Assembly (NCBI GenBank): GCA_004335635.1
Contig: QAXH01001751.1
Coordinates: 1-11,273, forward strand
DNA: 11,273 bases
Reading direction: 5' to 3'
DNA from: Chloromonas sp. AAM2
Lineage: Eukaryota > Chlorophyta > Chlorophyceae > Chlamydomonadales > Chlamydomonadaceae
The notes under the pieces were generated by a model. The model saw nothing but the letters and a program-made list of their open reading frames with translations. It was not told the origin of the DNA and did no database searches. Shown one piece after another: positions 1-7,280 of this stretch (positions within the stretch are counted from its first letter, which is position 1; the number at the start of each line of letters is the position of its first letter). A program made the translations under genes and the position numbers.

Positions 1-94
1 GGGGGGTGGGATGCGGCGTCTTTGGCTGCTATCTGCCTGTCACGCATTGTGAGAGGGGCGGGCTTGCTGGCTTGGACTGTAGCCTTGCGAGCGC
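1..94 (-). CDS. Internal exon, Lys/Arg-rich, continues beyond window
   Basis: The acceptor is TTTACCTGCAG on the minus strand (95-105). After the two bases that complete the phase-1 codon left by the 404-635 exon, the frame is open to the window edge: ARKATVQASKPAPLTMRDRQ, then IAAKDAASHPP. The phase match and basic composition support it as part of the same gene. No domain is recognised, and the exon end lies outside the window. Confidence 0.5.
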
Positions 95-2512
95 CTGCAG
101 GTAAACAGAAGAAGCATTAGGCTTGGACTGTGAAAGCGTTGAAAAGGTGATGTGACCGGCACATCAATGGTTCTCATCTGCTCTTTGCACCTTTCTGTTA
201 CTTTCTGTTTCTCAGGGTTCAACAGGACAGTAGCTACCCTTAGGCATGCCCGGCAACCCTACCCTTAGGCATGCCCGGCAACCCTACCCTTAGGCATGCC
301 CGGCAACCCTACCCTTAGGCATGCCCGGCAACCCTACCCTTAGGCATGCCCGGCAACCCTACCCTTAGGCATGCCCGGCAACCCTACCCTTGCATTGGCT
401 CACCTTTCCCCCCCTCCACTCTCAGCCATGCGTGTCCATTCAACAGCTGATCCAGTGGGGGCGGTGCAAGGGTGAAGCGAGCTGCGTCCTCGCCTTCTCG
501 AGGCGTGAAATGGGCATGAGCCATAGCCCCAGTACCAATCCCGCTTCCGCCTACCCCATTACCGCTCCCACCGCCATCGCTACTGCGGGCGGCAAGCGCC
601 CCCATGGGCAGCACTTCGGGATGCATGTACAGCTCCTGCATGGGAGCATACAGTTTCCTCAATGCGTCAGCTGGTCAACCATCCTGCATGTTTGATCATC
701 AATTCAGGTACTTGTCGGGTTCCGTCGAGTCAGCCAGGCCAGCATTTTCGGGTGCATGTGCAGCTCCTGCAGGAAAACAGCTTTCACGTGCTCAGTGCGC
801 TTTTAACTTCGGGATGCATGTACAACTTTTGCATGGACAATGTGTCACGTTCTGAGATGCTGTGACAACATGTGACTTGCAAACCTGTCTGGGGTATTCA
901 TCCCAAGTTACACCAAGGACGCCCAACAAGCCATGCAAAGAAATGCACGTCATGTCCAGTGCATGGAAATGCACGACATACAATTGAACACTCTGCAAAG
1001 TCCCAACATGCACTCACAAACCTTCCCCATGCACCTGCAAAGGCCTGAAGCGCGTGGTGTCCGTGATTCAATGCTGATCTTTCCCCGCACTTGACACGCT
1101 GAGCAGCCCTCGGGAACGAAAACCCATGTAAACAACAGCTACCCATGCTGCCCCCATGCACAGCTGCAACAGCCTGAAGTCCGGATGATGAGTCCAAACT
1201 CCATCAATGCACCCTCGCTAGAAAGGTGTTTTTACTCCCGCTTTTGCGTCTGTTGAGCAGTCCTCTCTGGACGGAAGGCATGTAACACCAACAACACACA
1301 AAGCAACAAAAATTACTACCAACGCCTTCCCCATGCACCCCCATGCACCCTCATGCATCCCCATGCACCCCCATGCACCCCCATGCACCCTCATGCACCC
1401 TCATGCACCCCCATGCACCCCCATGCACCCCCATGCACACCTGTAATGGTCGAAAGTCTGGGGGTGTGCGGGCTCCCTCCAGCCCCACCCACAGGCTGCT
1501 AAGCGTAGCATGGACCAGACTGCTGCTATTGGGACCATCAACCAGGGCGGCCGTGTCAAGCTGGCCTGCGTTTGTGAGACCGTGTGGGTGTGAGAGTGTG
1601 GGAAGGTGTGAGTGTGTGGCTAAGCGTGAGAGTGTGAGAGTGCAGTTTGTGGCAAAGCAATTCTTAAGGGTGTCTGGATGTAAGACGCAGCTTTTGGTCT
1701 GTGAACGTGCCTTGTGAACGAAGGGGAAAATGCAAATGTATGCATTTGATGTAGGTGCCATCACATGCCACTTTGCACATCTCAAAACCCTTCAGCCCTG
1801 CCCTGCTCATTCTACACCTCTCTTCATGAACCCACCCATCTCACTCTCTCCCACCCACACACCACTCACCGCAATAGTCTCCCACTGCCACTCCGGTCAC
1901 TCTAACCCATTCATCCTCATCCTCCCTGGCTGATGATGCCAGTGCTTGTAGCTCAGTATGGAGGGATTGAAGCTCATGCCTTGGAAGAAACAGACAGGCC
2001 AGTAACAGCCGTACCTGCATGACAGGGAGAGAATCACAGGGTTGAATATGGTCTGCCGACACATCATGCGTGTGTATCTAGCGTTGTGTATGTGCAATCC
2101 ATATCCATGCTTGTAATTGACGTGCGCCCCATGCATGCACATGCCCCTCCGATGTTGACATGCACTATCAAAATGTGGGTGCTTGCTTCCATCGTCACAC
2201 CCTGAACACTCATGAGCATGAACACGACAGCCCCATGCATGCAACCGATTCAAATGCACACCAAACATGAACCAGCCACCACCACGACCACCTCTCATCC
2301 AGGCACCAGTCACCACTGCTTGAACATCGGCACCTGATGCATGCAGGCCAACAACTCACCTTGACCATGTTCTCGAGCTTTCCCTCTTTGAACATGTGAG
2401 CAAGGCCCTGTAGCCTCTCGCGGGTTAGCTGTGGCACGAGGACAGGCCCTTGCCAGTCACCTTGGACCTTGGATGCCCAGAGCTCGAGGCTCTCGGCTGA
2501 CGAAACTTCCAT
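1..2512 (-). CDS. NELF-A-like protein gene (split, 5' portion; 3' end outside window)
   Basis: This is a multi-exon gene read leftwards from an ATG at 2512-2510, preceded in frame by a TAG. The supported exons are 2512-2360, 2014-1870, 1565-1441, 635-404 (or 582-404) and 94 to beyond 1. The first three join in phase (153, 145 and 125 bases; 141 codons). The conceptual N terminus resembles the N-terminal domain of metazoan negative elongation factor A. The LW near residue 11, the segment KVRLLLACLFLPRH (compare KLKLLLGTLHLPRR of the human protein, from memory), the acidic D-E-D-E-W-V, the LDT and the later TPP all fall in the same order. In animals NELF-A is a nuclear subunit of the NELF complex that holds paused RNA polymerase II and contacts NELF-C/D. 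The downstream exons encode Gly/Ser-rich and then basic sequence, as expected of a disordered tail, but I cannot align them to NELF-A. Functional assignment is inference. One or two small exons between 1440 and 636 are probably still missing from the model. Confidence 0.68.
236..391. repeat. 25-bp minisatellite, six full copies, intronic
   Basis: There are six perfect 25-bp units starting at 236, 261, 286, 311, 336 and 361, plus a partial one at 386-391. The unit core is TTAGGCATGCCCGGCAACCC and contains the palindrome GGCATGCC. The array fills half of the intron between the 404-635 and 1-94 exons and lies close to its donor. Perfect identity between copies suggests recent expansion or homogenisation. 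It is not a CRISPR array because there are no spacers. Confidence 0.97.
404..635 (-). CDS. Internal exon, Gly/Ser-rich then PREGED...PPPLDQLL, same gene
   Basis: On the minus strand this is open from a CATGCAG acceptor at 636-642 to a consensus donor GTGAGC (403-398). It reads ELYMHPEVLPMGALAARSSD, then a Gly/Ser/Asn run, then HFTPREGEDAARFTLAPPP and DQLLNGHAWLRVEGGKG. Codon third positions are GC-rich, as in the other exons. It ends in phase 1, and the next exon (from 94) starts with the two bases needed. The left boundary is uncertain: a second good acceptor (CCCGCAG) would start the exon at 582 in phase 2. I do not recognise a domain. Confidence 0.6.
614..836. repeat. Three diverged copies of a 30-bp GCATGTACAGCTCCTGCA element
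   Basis: Copies at 614-643, 745-773 and 807-836 share CGGGATGCATGTACAGCTCC with substitutions. On the minus strand each reads as an acceptor-like TGCAG/TGCAA followed by codons for (E/K)L(Y/H)MHP(E/K). Only the first continues into a long open exon; the other two meet stops in that frame. This looks like local duplication of an intron-exon border. Confidence 0.75.
712..766 (-). CDS. Tentative small exon of NELF-A-like gene
   Basis: On the minus strand, after TTTCCTGCAG, one frame reads AAHAPENAGLADSTEPD and then meets a weak donor (GTACCT). Used in phases 1 to 2, it would join to a 582-404 version of the next exon. It overlaps a diverged copy of the repeat that also forms the start of the 635-404 exon, so it may instead be a dead duplicate. 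Confidence 0.22.
1025..1284 (-). repeat. Diverged tandem duplication, about 110-130 bp, intronic
   Basis: On the minus strand, 1284-1154 and 1133-1025 share the same order of blocks: a TTACATG, a CCGAG/CCAGAG followed by GGACTGCTC or GGGCTGCTC, then GCATTGA, then CTTCAGGC and a TTGCAG next to TGCATGGGG. Identity is patchy. The region lies between exon 3 and the 404-635 exon and holds the tentative RGLL exon. Confidence 0.45.
1236..1266 (-). CDS. Tentative 31-base exon with RGLL motif
   Basis: On the minus strand, after CCGTCCAG, the phase-0 frame reads RGLLNRRKSG and is followed by GTAAAA. Animal NELF-A has an RGLLRKM element downstream of its N-terminal domain, and this candidate is in the right order and phase to follow exon 3. 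The short length and weak donor keep this speculative. Confidence 0.2.
1331..1440. repeat. 10-bp minisatellite, 11 units
   Basis: There are eleven contiguous units of CCATGCACCC (variants TCATGCACCC and TCATGCATCC; the last unit is CCATGCACAC). The period is exactly 10 bp, close to one helical turn. It lies in the intron after exon 3 of the minus-strand gene. Because 10 is not a multiple of 3, the frames it leaves open on both strands (His/Pro/Cys-rich) are a by-product and not genes. Confidence 0.97.
1441..1565 (-). CDS. Exon 3 of NELF-A-like gene
   Basis: The acceptor is preceded by a long C/A/T-rich tract (minus strand of 1566-1643) and ends ACGCAG. The exon starts in phase 1, as exon 2 requires. 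It reads QLDTAALVDG, then a Ser-rich stretch, then ARTPPDFRPLQ, ending at CAG before GTGTGC. LDTAAL and TPP have counterparts (PDTGSL, LTPP) in NELF-A, though the spacing between them is shorter here. It ends in phase 0. The donor lies in the first unit of the 10-bp minisatellite. Confidence 0.6.
1870..2014 (-). CDS. Exon 2 of NELF-A-like gene (core helical segment)
   Basis: The acceptor is CATGCAG at 2015-2021 on the minus strand. The exon opens GTA CGG CTG, giving VRLLLACLFLPRH and then a helical stretch ending REDEDEWVRV. It aligns without gaps over about 33 residues to my recollection of human NELF-A (LKLLLGTLHLPRR to DSDPWV). The donor used is the strong GTGAGT on the minus strand (1869-1864), giving phase 1. 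A weaker donor right after EWVR is possible. Intron 1 is 345 bases. Confidence 0.72.
2360..2512 (-). CDS. Exon 1 of NELF-A-like gene
   Basis: It has 51 codons starting MEVSSAESLELWASKVQG and ending GKLENMVK, directly followed on the minus strand by a consensus donor GTGAGT (2359-2354). The start is fixed by an in-frame TAG five codons upstream of the ATG. The LELWASKVQG stretch lies where NELF-A proteins carry an LW..KLG motif near their N terminus, and the spacing from the start Met to LW matches. The exon ends in phase 0. Confidence 0.72.
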
Positions 2513-3660
2513 TTGCTCTCGATTGGTCTACAGTATGATAACTCGGACAGCCTTGATCGCCGTGCTGAATGAAACGTCCCGGATTGGATTTGATGGGTTG
2601 TTGGTGCGATTACGCTGCAAATCAGCCGCGCTACAACACCTTGCTGCAGCACCGGGCGCAGGCAGCCGCGGGTGCATTGGCAACGGTTTTGCGGTTACCC
2701 CTGTTCAGTTGGCTAAACAGGTCTCATCATCGATGGATGGATGGATGGATGGACGTGCTGGGCAACCCCACATGTTCCCAGCCGCCGGAGTCAGAATCAG
2801 TCCACATTCCAGCAAGGCATTGCAGCCCCACAGGCAGCTACAGCACATCAGGCGGTCCTGATCCATGCAAACACAGCATGGTTCGAGCACCAAGGCGCAG
2901 TCTCCGACAACCGCAGAAAGAAATGGGGGCCAACAGTGGTATAATTGATAGGTCAAAGATGACAGACCCAAGATAACAGGCCCAAGCGTTGACGGCACCT
3001 GTTGAACTCGCAAATCAATCATTGCCATGCTTGTATCAGTATATTCCGCATGGATAGGTCCGGTTGGTGGTCGGGTTGGGCGCTGAAACTGGGCTGTTTT
3101 GGCAGCCCAACTTGTCTGTGCACAGCTTCTGGTCCAGTAATTTTGGGTCCAGGCACAAGGTTCTTTGTTCACCTAGCTTAACCTTCTGATTCTGGTTACC
3201 AAACAACTCCCTGTCCCTATTGCTGACCCAATTGCCGACACTCGATGCCGTGATTTTGAAACGTTGGCATTCTAGCAGACAGACGAGGGTGTTTCAGGAG
3301 GGACAGAACATGGCCCTGCGGCCGATCTTCTTGCTGGTGGTTGCCTCAGGCTGTCAGAAGCGGACGAACACGCTAAACATGCGCTGAGAAGACGGTTGCC
3401 AATGCACCGTAATGGCGATCTGCGTATGTGCTGCGCCTGAAAACGCGTTCTAATCTGTTCTGCAATCAGCCCACAGAACCCGCAACAACCTCTTTCACCC
3501 TACTGAATCAGCACCAGTGACCAGGAAGAGAACCATCCGGGTTTTGCGAAGTTGCGGAGAAAGCCGCGCTGATGGTTGCAGACAACGGTCAAGAGAGAGA
3601 AGAGTGACGGCCGTTTGCAACTCGTTCAAAAGCAGCGATCATGCGCGCGTGCAAGTGCAG
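2513..3660. other. Region upstream of NELF-A-like gene; no secure gene
   Basis: This holds the presumed promoter and 5' leader of the minus-strand gene. On the plus strand two stretches look protein-like but lack convincing splice sites. The first is 2592-2721, an ATG frame starting MGCWCDYAANQPRYNTLLQH. The second is about 2800-2942, containing ANTAWFEHQGAVSDNRRKKW and ending at a TAA. A divergent plus-strand gene is possible but unproven. A short frame at 3310-3387 starts like a signal peptide (MALRPIFLLVVASGC). Confidence 0.4.
2732..2751. repeat. (GATG)5 microsatellite
   Basis: Five perfect GATG units are followed by GACG. It is a simple sequence repeat with no associated gene. Confidence 0.95.
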
Positions 3661-3730
3661 TGCTCTGGAGGCCATACCGTCGTCCTCTCACTGGTAGCAT
3701 CCTACCAGTGGAGTGTGCAGCACCTTGGCG
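3661..3730 (+). CDS. Candidate 70-base internal exon, paralogue of 9650-9719
   Basis: It is bounded by AAGTGCAG and a consensus donor GTAAGTC. In the frame ending in phase 1 it encodes GGHTVVLSLVASYQWSVQHL. The 3' half, from ACCAGTGGA to TTGGCG and the donor, matches the end of the putative exon at 9650-9719, which has the same length and phase and also lies several hundred bases before a Pro-rich glycoprotein gene. No protein family is recognised and its partner exons are not resolved. A stretch at about 3790-3873 (AAVILPITVAGDNWRVQKH before a TGA) may be a following exon, but its frame does not follow directly from this one. Confidence 0.35.
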
Positions 3731-4036
3731 GTAAGTCTTCAACCGTTGGTTTTCGCCCTTGCAAGCAGCCCAAGATTGTAGCGTGCAGGACCAAGCCGCG
3801 GTCATCCTGCCCATCACTGTGGCAGGCGACAACTGGCGAGTGCAGAAACATATTTTCCCATTCTGACAAGCCCGCCATTTTTGCATGATCGGCTGCATCG
3901 TTGCAGGTTTGCGGCTAGCGTTTTCACACTGAGACGCCCCCCTCGCTCTCTTAAGCTTCTCTGCGACATGTGAGTGCGCAAGTGAGGGCTGCCTGTATGA
4001 AAGTTAGTATGTAGTTGCCGTCGCCGACACGCATTT

Positions 4037-4053
4037 GGCCTGCCCAGCAGGCC
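4037..4053. repeat. Perfect 7-bp inverted repeat
   Basis: GGCCTGC and GCAGGCC are separated by three bases and could form a short hairpin about 180 bases before the glycoprotein gene. Its function is unknown. Confidence 0.5.
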
Positions 4054-4199
4054 TGTTGACGCCTGACTCACGTTGCGATTTACTATTACCACAATTACAC
4101 CCGTGCTGCTTTCGTTAAGTGCGAGTGAGGCATCTCGCCAGGACCAGCATAGGTTACGCCCCACGCCGTGTGAGCGCCTCGGCCTCAGCCCCAGCTAAC

Positions 4200-4205
4200 T
4201 ATAAA
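4200..4205 (+). promoter_or_regulatory. Possible TATA box (TATAAA)
   Basis: An exact TATAAA lies 24 bases before the first in-frame ATG (4229) of the Pro-rich glycoprotein gene. At usual TATA spacing, transcription would begin around 4228-4235, which would place that ATG at or before the RNA start. So either this box is not used or translation begins elsewhere. Confidence 0.3.
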
Positions 4206-4228
4206 CGCAGAGCCAGCAACGAAATCGA

Positions 4229-5424
4229 ATGGTTACTTGCATCATCCTGCCACGGCCATCATGCCTCCGTCTGCGCAACACATTTGCCTGCCGCAGGATT
4301 AGCCGAATTGCACTGGCCCTGGCGCTGGTCGCCATATGTATGAGTGGCATCGCCCAGGGTAAGTCGCATTACAGACAACCTCTGCATCACCGTGTGGCTC
4401 CACTTTGTGCAACCGTTCTCCGATCTCAGTTACGCTTTCCATCTTGCAGAACGTGTAAGCAATCACAATCGTGCTCTTTGCGTGCATGCAGCTGGCGGCC
4501 ATACGTGGTCAGACCACAACAAGGACAAGGACGACAAAAAGAGCAAGGATAACCCTAAGGACTGGAAGAAGGAGTGGAAGGACATCTGCTCACCACCTGT
4601 GACAGGCAGGAGCCCACCCAAGTGCTACAGCCCACCACCCGTGACAGTCAGGAGCCCACCCAAGTGCTACAGCCCACCACCCGTGACAGTCAGGAGCCCA
4701 CCCAAGTGCCACAGCCCACCACCCCACAAGTGCCCACCACCACCTGTCAAAGTCAGCAGCCCACCACCCCGCAAATGCCCACCATCACCTGTCAAAGTCA
4801 GCAGCCCACCACCCCGCAAGTGCCCACCACCCCCATGCTACGACAGGCCCACATACGGTGTCAAGTGCGGTGACAATTACTGCAAGTACAACACAGAGCA
4901 GTGCTGCGTTGTTCAGTACATCTTCTGGAAGGACTGGAAGAAGTGTGTGGTAAGTTATGGGTGCAGGTACTGCAAAACCACGCCTTACACACTGTGGTCG
5001 TGCATCTGAAAGTACTATCGTTGTTGCTCGGCTTCTCTGTGCTGTGCTTACTCGAGCGCCTGCCCCTACTTGCAGTGTTTATGAAAACCGAGTCTTCTTA
5101 CAGTGTGATGCTCTGGCTGAATTGCTGCTTATGGCTAGAGCCTTTGCTGCCTTTGTGACTTGTTACTCTGGCAGCGCTTTGGGGCATAATTTTGAAAGAG
5201 GTTCTGTGTTGTGTACGTCAATGTCTTGCCCAAGTTAATTCTGATAGCAGCTACGGAGTAGATAAGGAGTGGTTACAGCTTGCGGCTACACCAAGCTTTG
5301 GTCCTTGCCTTTGTGCTTTTGCCCTTGTGCTACAGCTTGTGGTCCTTGCAAGCTGTGGTCCTTGCCCTTGTGACTGCAGGAGTGGAAGTACACATGCACG
5401 CCCAGGGGAAGCAAGTGCCACTAA
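4229..5424 (+). CDS. Secreted Cys-containing Pro-rich (HRGP/extensin-like) glycoprotein, copy A
   Basis: The model has exons 4229-4358, 4492-4949 and 5380-5424 and gives 210 residues ending EWKYTCTPRGSKCH. Exon 1 encodes a basic start and a hydrophobic signal peptide (SRIALALALVAICMSGIAQ), then a GTAAGT donor in phase 1. Exon 2 has a charged, Trp-rich spacer (about residues 45-75, KDWKKEWKD) and then a Pro-rich region (about 76-158). That region holds 14-residue repeats SPPKCYSPPPVTVR and 15-residue repeats with KCPPPPVKVSSPPPR, likely sites for prolyl hydroxylation and glycosylation. A Cys-rich C-terminal module (159-210, eight Cys) contains CGDNYC and QCC. The final exon follows a CTGCAG acceptor in phase 0. 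Without that splice the frame runs on to 5009. The likely role is an extracellular matrix or cell-wall protein. The start codon is doubtful: where the paralogue has ATG this copy has ATT. Confidence 0.72.
4611..4820 (+). repeat. Coding tandem repeats (42 bp and 45 bp) in Pro-rich region
   Basis: Near-identical 42-bp units at 4611-4652 and 4653-4694, with a shortened third unit at 4695-4730, are followed by 45-bp units at 4731-4775 and 4776-4820. Every unit is a multiple of three, so changes in copy number keep the reading frame. A second plus frame is also open here (Gln/Thr-rich) and is a shadow of the repeat. Confidence 0.9.
4950..5379 (+). other. Predicted intron 2 of copy A with TGGTCCTTGC repeats
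   Basis: It runs from the GTAAGT donor to GACTGCAG. Its 3' end carries three TGGTCCTTGC motifs (5299-5308, 5340-5349, 5356-5365) within a T/C/G-rich tract just before the acceptor. An earlier acceptor (TACTTGCAG, ending at 5075) would end the protein after two more codons. The longer intron is preferred because its exon encodes a Trp/Cys-rich tail in keeping with the preceding module. Confidence 0.5.
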
Positions 5425-7142
5425 AGGATTTGGGCTAACACTCTGTCAAGGTCAGTGCCAGACATGTGGTAAAGACAAGGTTATTAGCATTGGCCGTTCA
5501 TCAAGTTACCCCAGGGCCACATCAACAAGCCATGCCAAACAGAGGTTGTGCATGGATGTTCAACTTGCAAGGCTTGGCGCATGACATGCTCGACATTCAT
5601 TTCATACCAAGTCTAGATGTTCACTGACTGTTCAGCTGGCCGAGTCGCTGCCAATCATGATCGCCACCGTGCTCATAGTTTCATCCAGCTAAGCCCTGCA
5701 CGTGCATTGGCTGCCACATGGCATTCAAAGCGCCTATCTGCACACAAACACGACGGCACTCGTCTGCTCAGGTAACAGTGGCAACACAGGTTGTGGTGGT
5801 TGCACTCAAGATATTGGCAGGTTGCATGCCAAGAGCAAAACAAAATGATGTGACAGGACGCACAACACAGTACGCGTAACCGGCAACATGTCTTGTTCAC
5901 TGCCCTTCCAGGTCTTCCCTCCATGCATGAGGGCTGAAAGTCCACAGCCCGCCTAGTGACTCCCTTGCAGCACTCACACACGTGCTATTGACTGGGGACC
6001 GCAGCACGTGCCTTGGAAGGCCTTGCGTCCATGCGTTATTGATTTTCGGTACAACGCCGCATGAGACACGGGCAGGCCTTGAGCTACACACCTCATGATC
6101 AGTTGCAGGTTGACTGCCTGCTAGCAGACAGCACTCGAGCAACATGCCATATGAGCTTGCCGGCCTCGTATGATGGTTGATTTTATTCGATAAGGTCGCA
6201 TGAAGTACTGCGCACATGCTGATGCTTTGTCGCATTTGTGCAGGCATAATTTCGTACGCATAATCCCGTACATACACTGAGCAGAACACTTGCACGAGAG
6301 GAACACGCCTGAAAGATAGGCGTATGTCTTTGTTGTTCATTCCTTTTATTACTGGCACCTGTCCCAGCAATAGGTTGGCTGGCTGTTTGCTTGAAACACT
6401 CGTATATGGAAGCCAACACACAGATGAACGATAGGCGCATGGCTTTCACTTTGATGCACCAGCACGGGCTTGAGTACCACTTTGGTTCACCTGACATCTC
6501 GTGACTGGCATCTTTGCCAGCAGTGGAATTCGTCAATCAATACATGTTTGAAGACAATCGTTGGGGCGGATCAGTTGCGTAGTTGCGGCGCATAACACAA
6601 CACGTTGTTAAGTAGTTGTTAATGTAGATGGCGAGCTAGTGATGATGTCACTCTTGCGTACATGGTTGCTTTGAGCAACGGTATTACGATGTTGTGGCAT
6701 GAGTGGCCAACGCTAATGGAGCGCAGTTGCCAGAAAACTAGCAGTTTGTATGGTCCGTAGTGGGCCAGACGCCCTTGCTGCTGGTCATGAAAGTGTGTTA
6801 ATATGCCTTGTGTCTGGTCATGCCGGTATACTGGTACAGCACAAACATCCTGCGAGCGTGCATGGAAAGACTGGCTGTTCCTTGGTAAAGGCACATTGGA
6901 AAGCGGAAGGTGTGTGGAACGCTGATCGTGTAAAGGATTGGTACATGGAACAAGCTAAGCTACAATAACAGCTTGGTGGGTCTGTCTGTAGAGCTGCAAA
7001 GGGCAGACATTCTTGGAAGTGCCAGAAAGGTTTTGCAGAACGGCAGATACAAGGCATGTGTTCAACGGTTGAACTTTACAGCGCGGTCCACGCAGTCCAG
7101 TGAGCTGTGGACCGGCACGCTGGCACTGCAACAAGCATAGTG
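5425..7142. other. Intergenic region, no gene seen
   Basis: Open frames on both strands are short, Cys/His-rich and lack paired splice signals or recognisable motifs. A CAG/GTAACA donor-like site is at about 5772. No TGTAA-type algal polyadenylation signal is visible in the few hundred bases after copy A; the first one I noticed is at about 6927. Confidence 0.5.
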
Positions 7143-7280
7143 GTATCCCAGCAAGTAGTGTCACAGCAAGTACTAGTGTCCCAGCAAGTACTGGTATCCC
7201 AGCAAGTACTGGTATCCCAGCAAGTACTAGTACCCCAGCAAGTACTAGTATCCCAGCAAGTAGTATCTCAGCATGTACCA
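7143..7280. repeat. 18-bp minisatellite, eight units (two shortened to 15 bp)
   Basis: Units of GTATCCCAGCAAGTACTA and close variants run in lengths 15, 18, 18, 18, 18, 18, 15 and 18. All lengths are multiples of three, so frames stay open through it: Ser/Ile/Pro/Ala/Thr or Val/Ser/Gln on the plus strand, and Leu/Ala/Gly/Val on the minus strand. Each unit also contains CAG and AGTACT motifs. Whether it is coding or intronic is unknown. Confidence 0.93.

Noticed and set aside
236..391. CRISPR-like direct repeats
   Set aside because: The units are contiguous with no unique spacers, and the window is eukaryotic.
1343..1785. Long open frames on both strands, His/Pro/Cys-rich through the 10-bp repeat
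   Set aside because: The openness is produced by the minisatellite. Only the part between the splice sites at 1441-1565 on the minus strand is kept as an exon.
1946..1962. tRNA A-box-like TAGCTCAGTATGG
   Set aside because: It lies inside exon 2 of the minus-strand gene, with no B box or cloverleaf around it.
2705..3172. 155-residue minus-strand open frame
   Set aside because: It has Cys/Trp-rich composition, crosses the GATG microsatellite, and has no splice or family support.
4448..4460. Micro-exon within intron 1 of copy A (TTGCAG-AAC-GTGTAAGC)
   Set aside because: A 3- to 5-base exon is very unlikely, and the direct 4358/4492 join matches copy B exactly.
4574..4873. Gln/Thr-rich second frame through the Pro-rich exon
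   Set aside because: It is a shadow frame of 42- and 45-bp in-frame repeats. The Pro/Cys frame has the signal peptide, matching splice phases and a paralogue.
5897..6536. Two overlapping minus-strand frames of 117-174 residues
   Set aside because: Composition is random-like, the two frames compete, and there are no motifs or paired splice signals.
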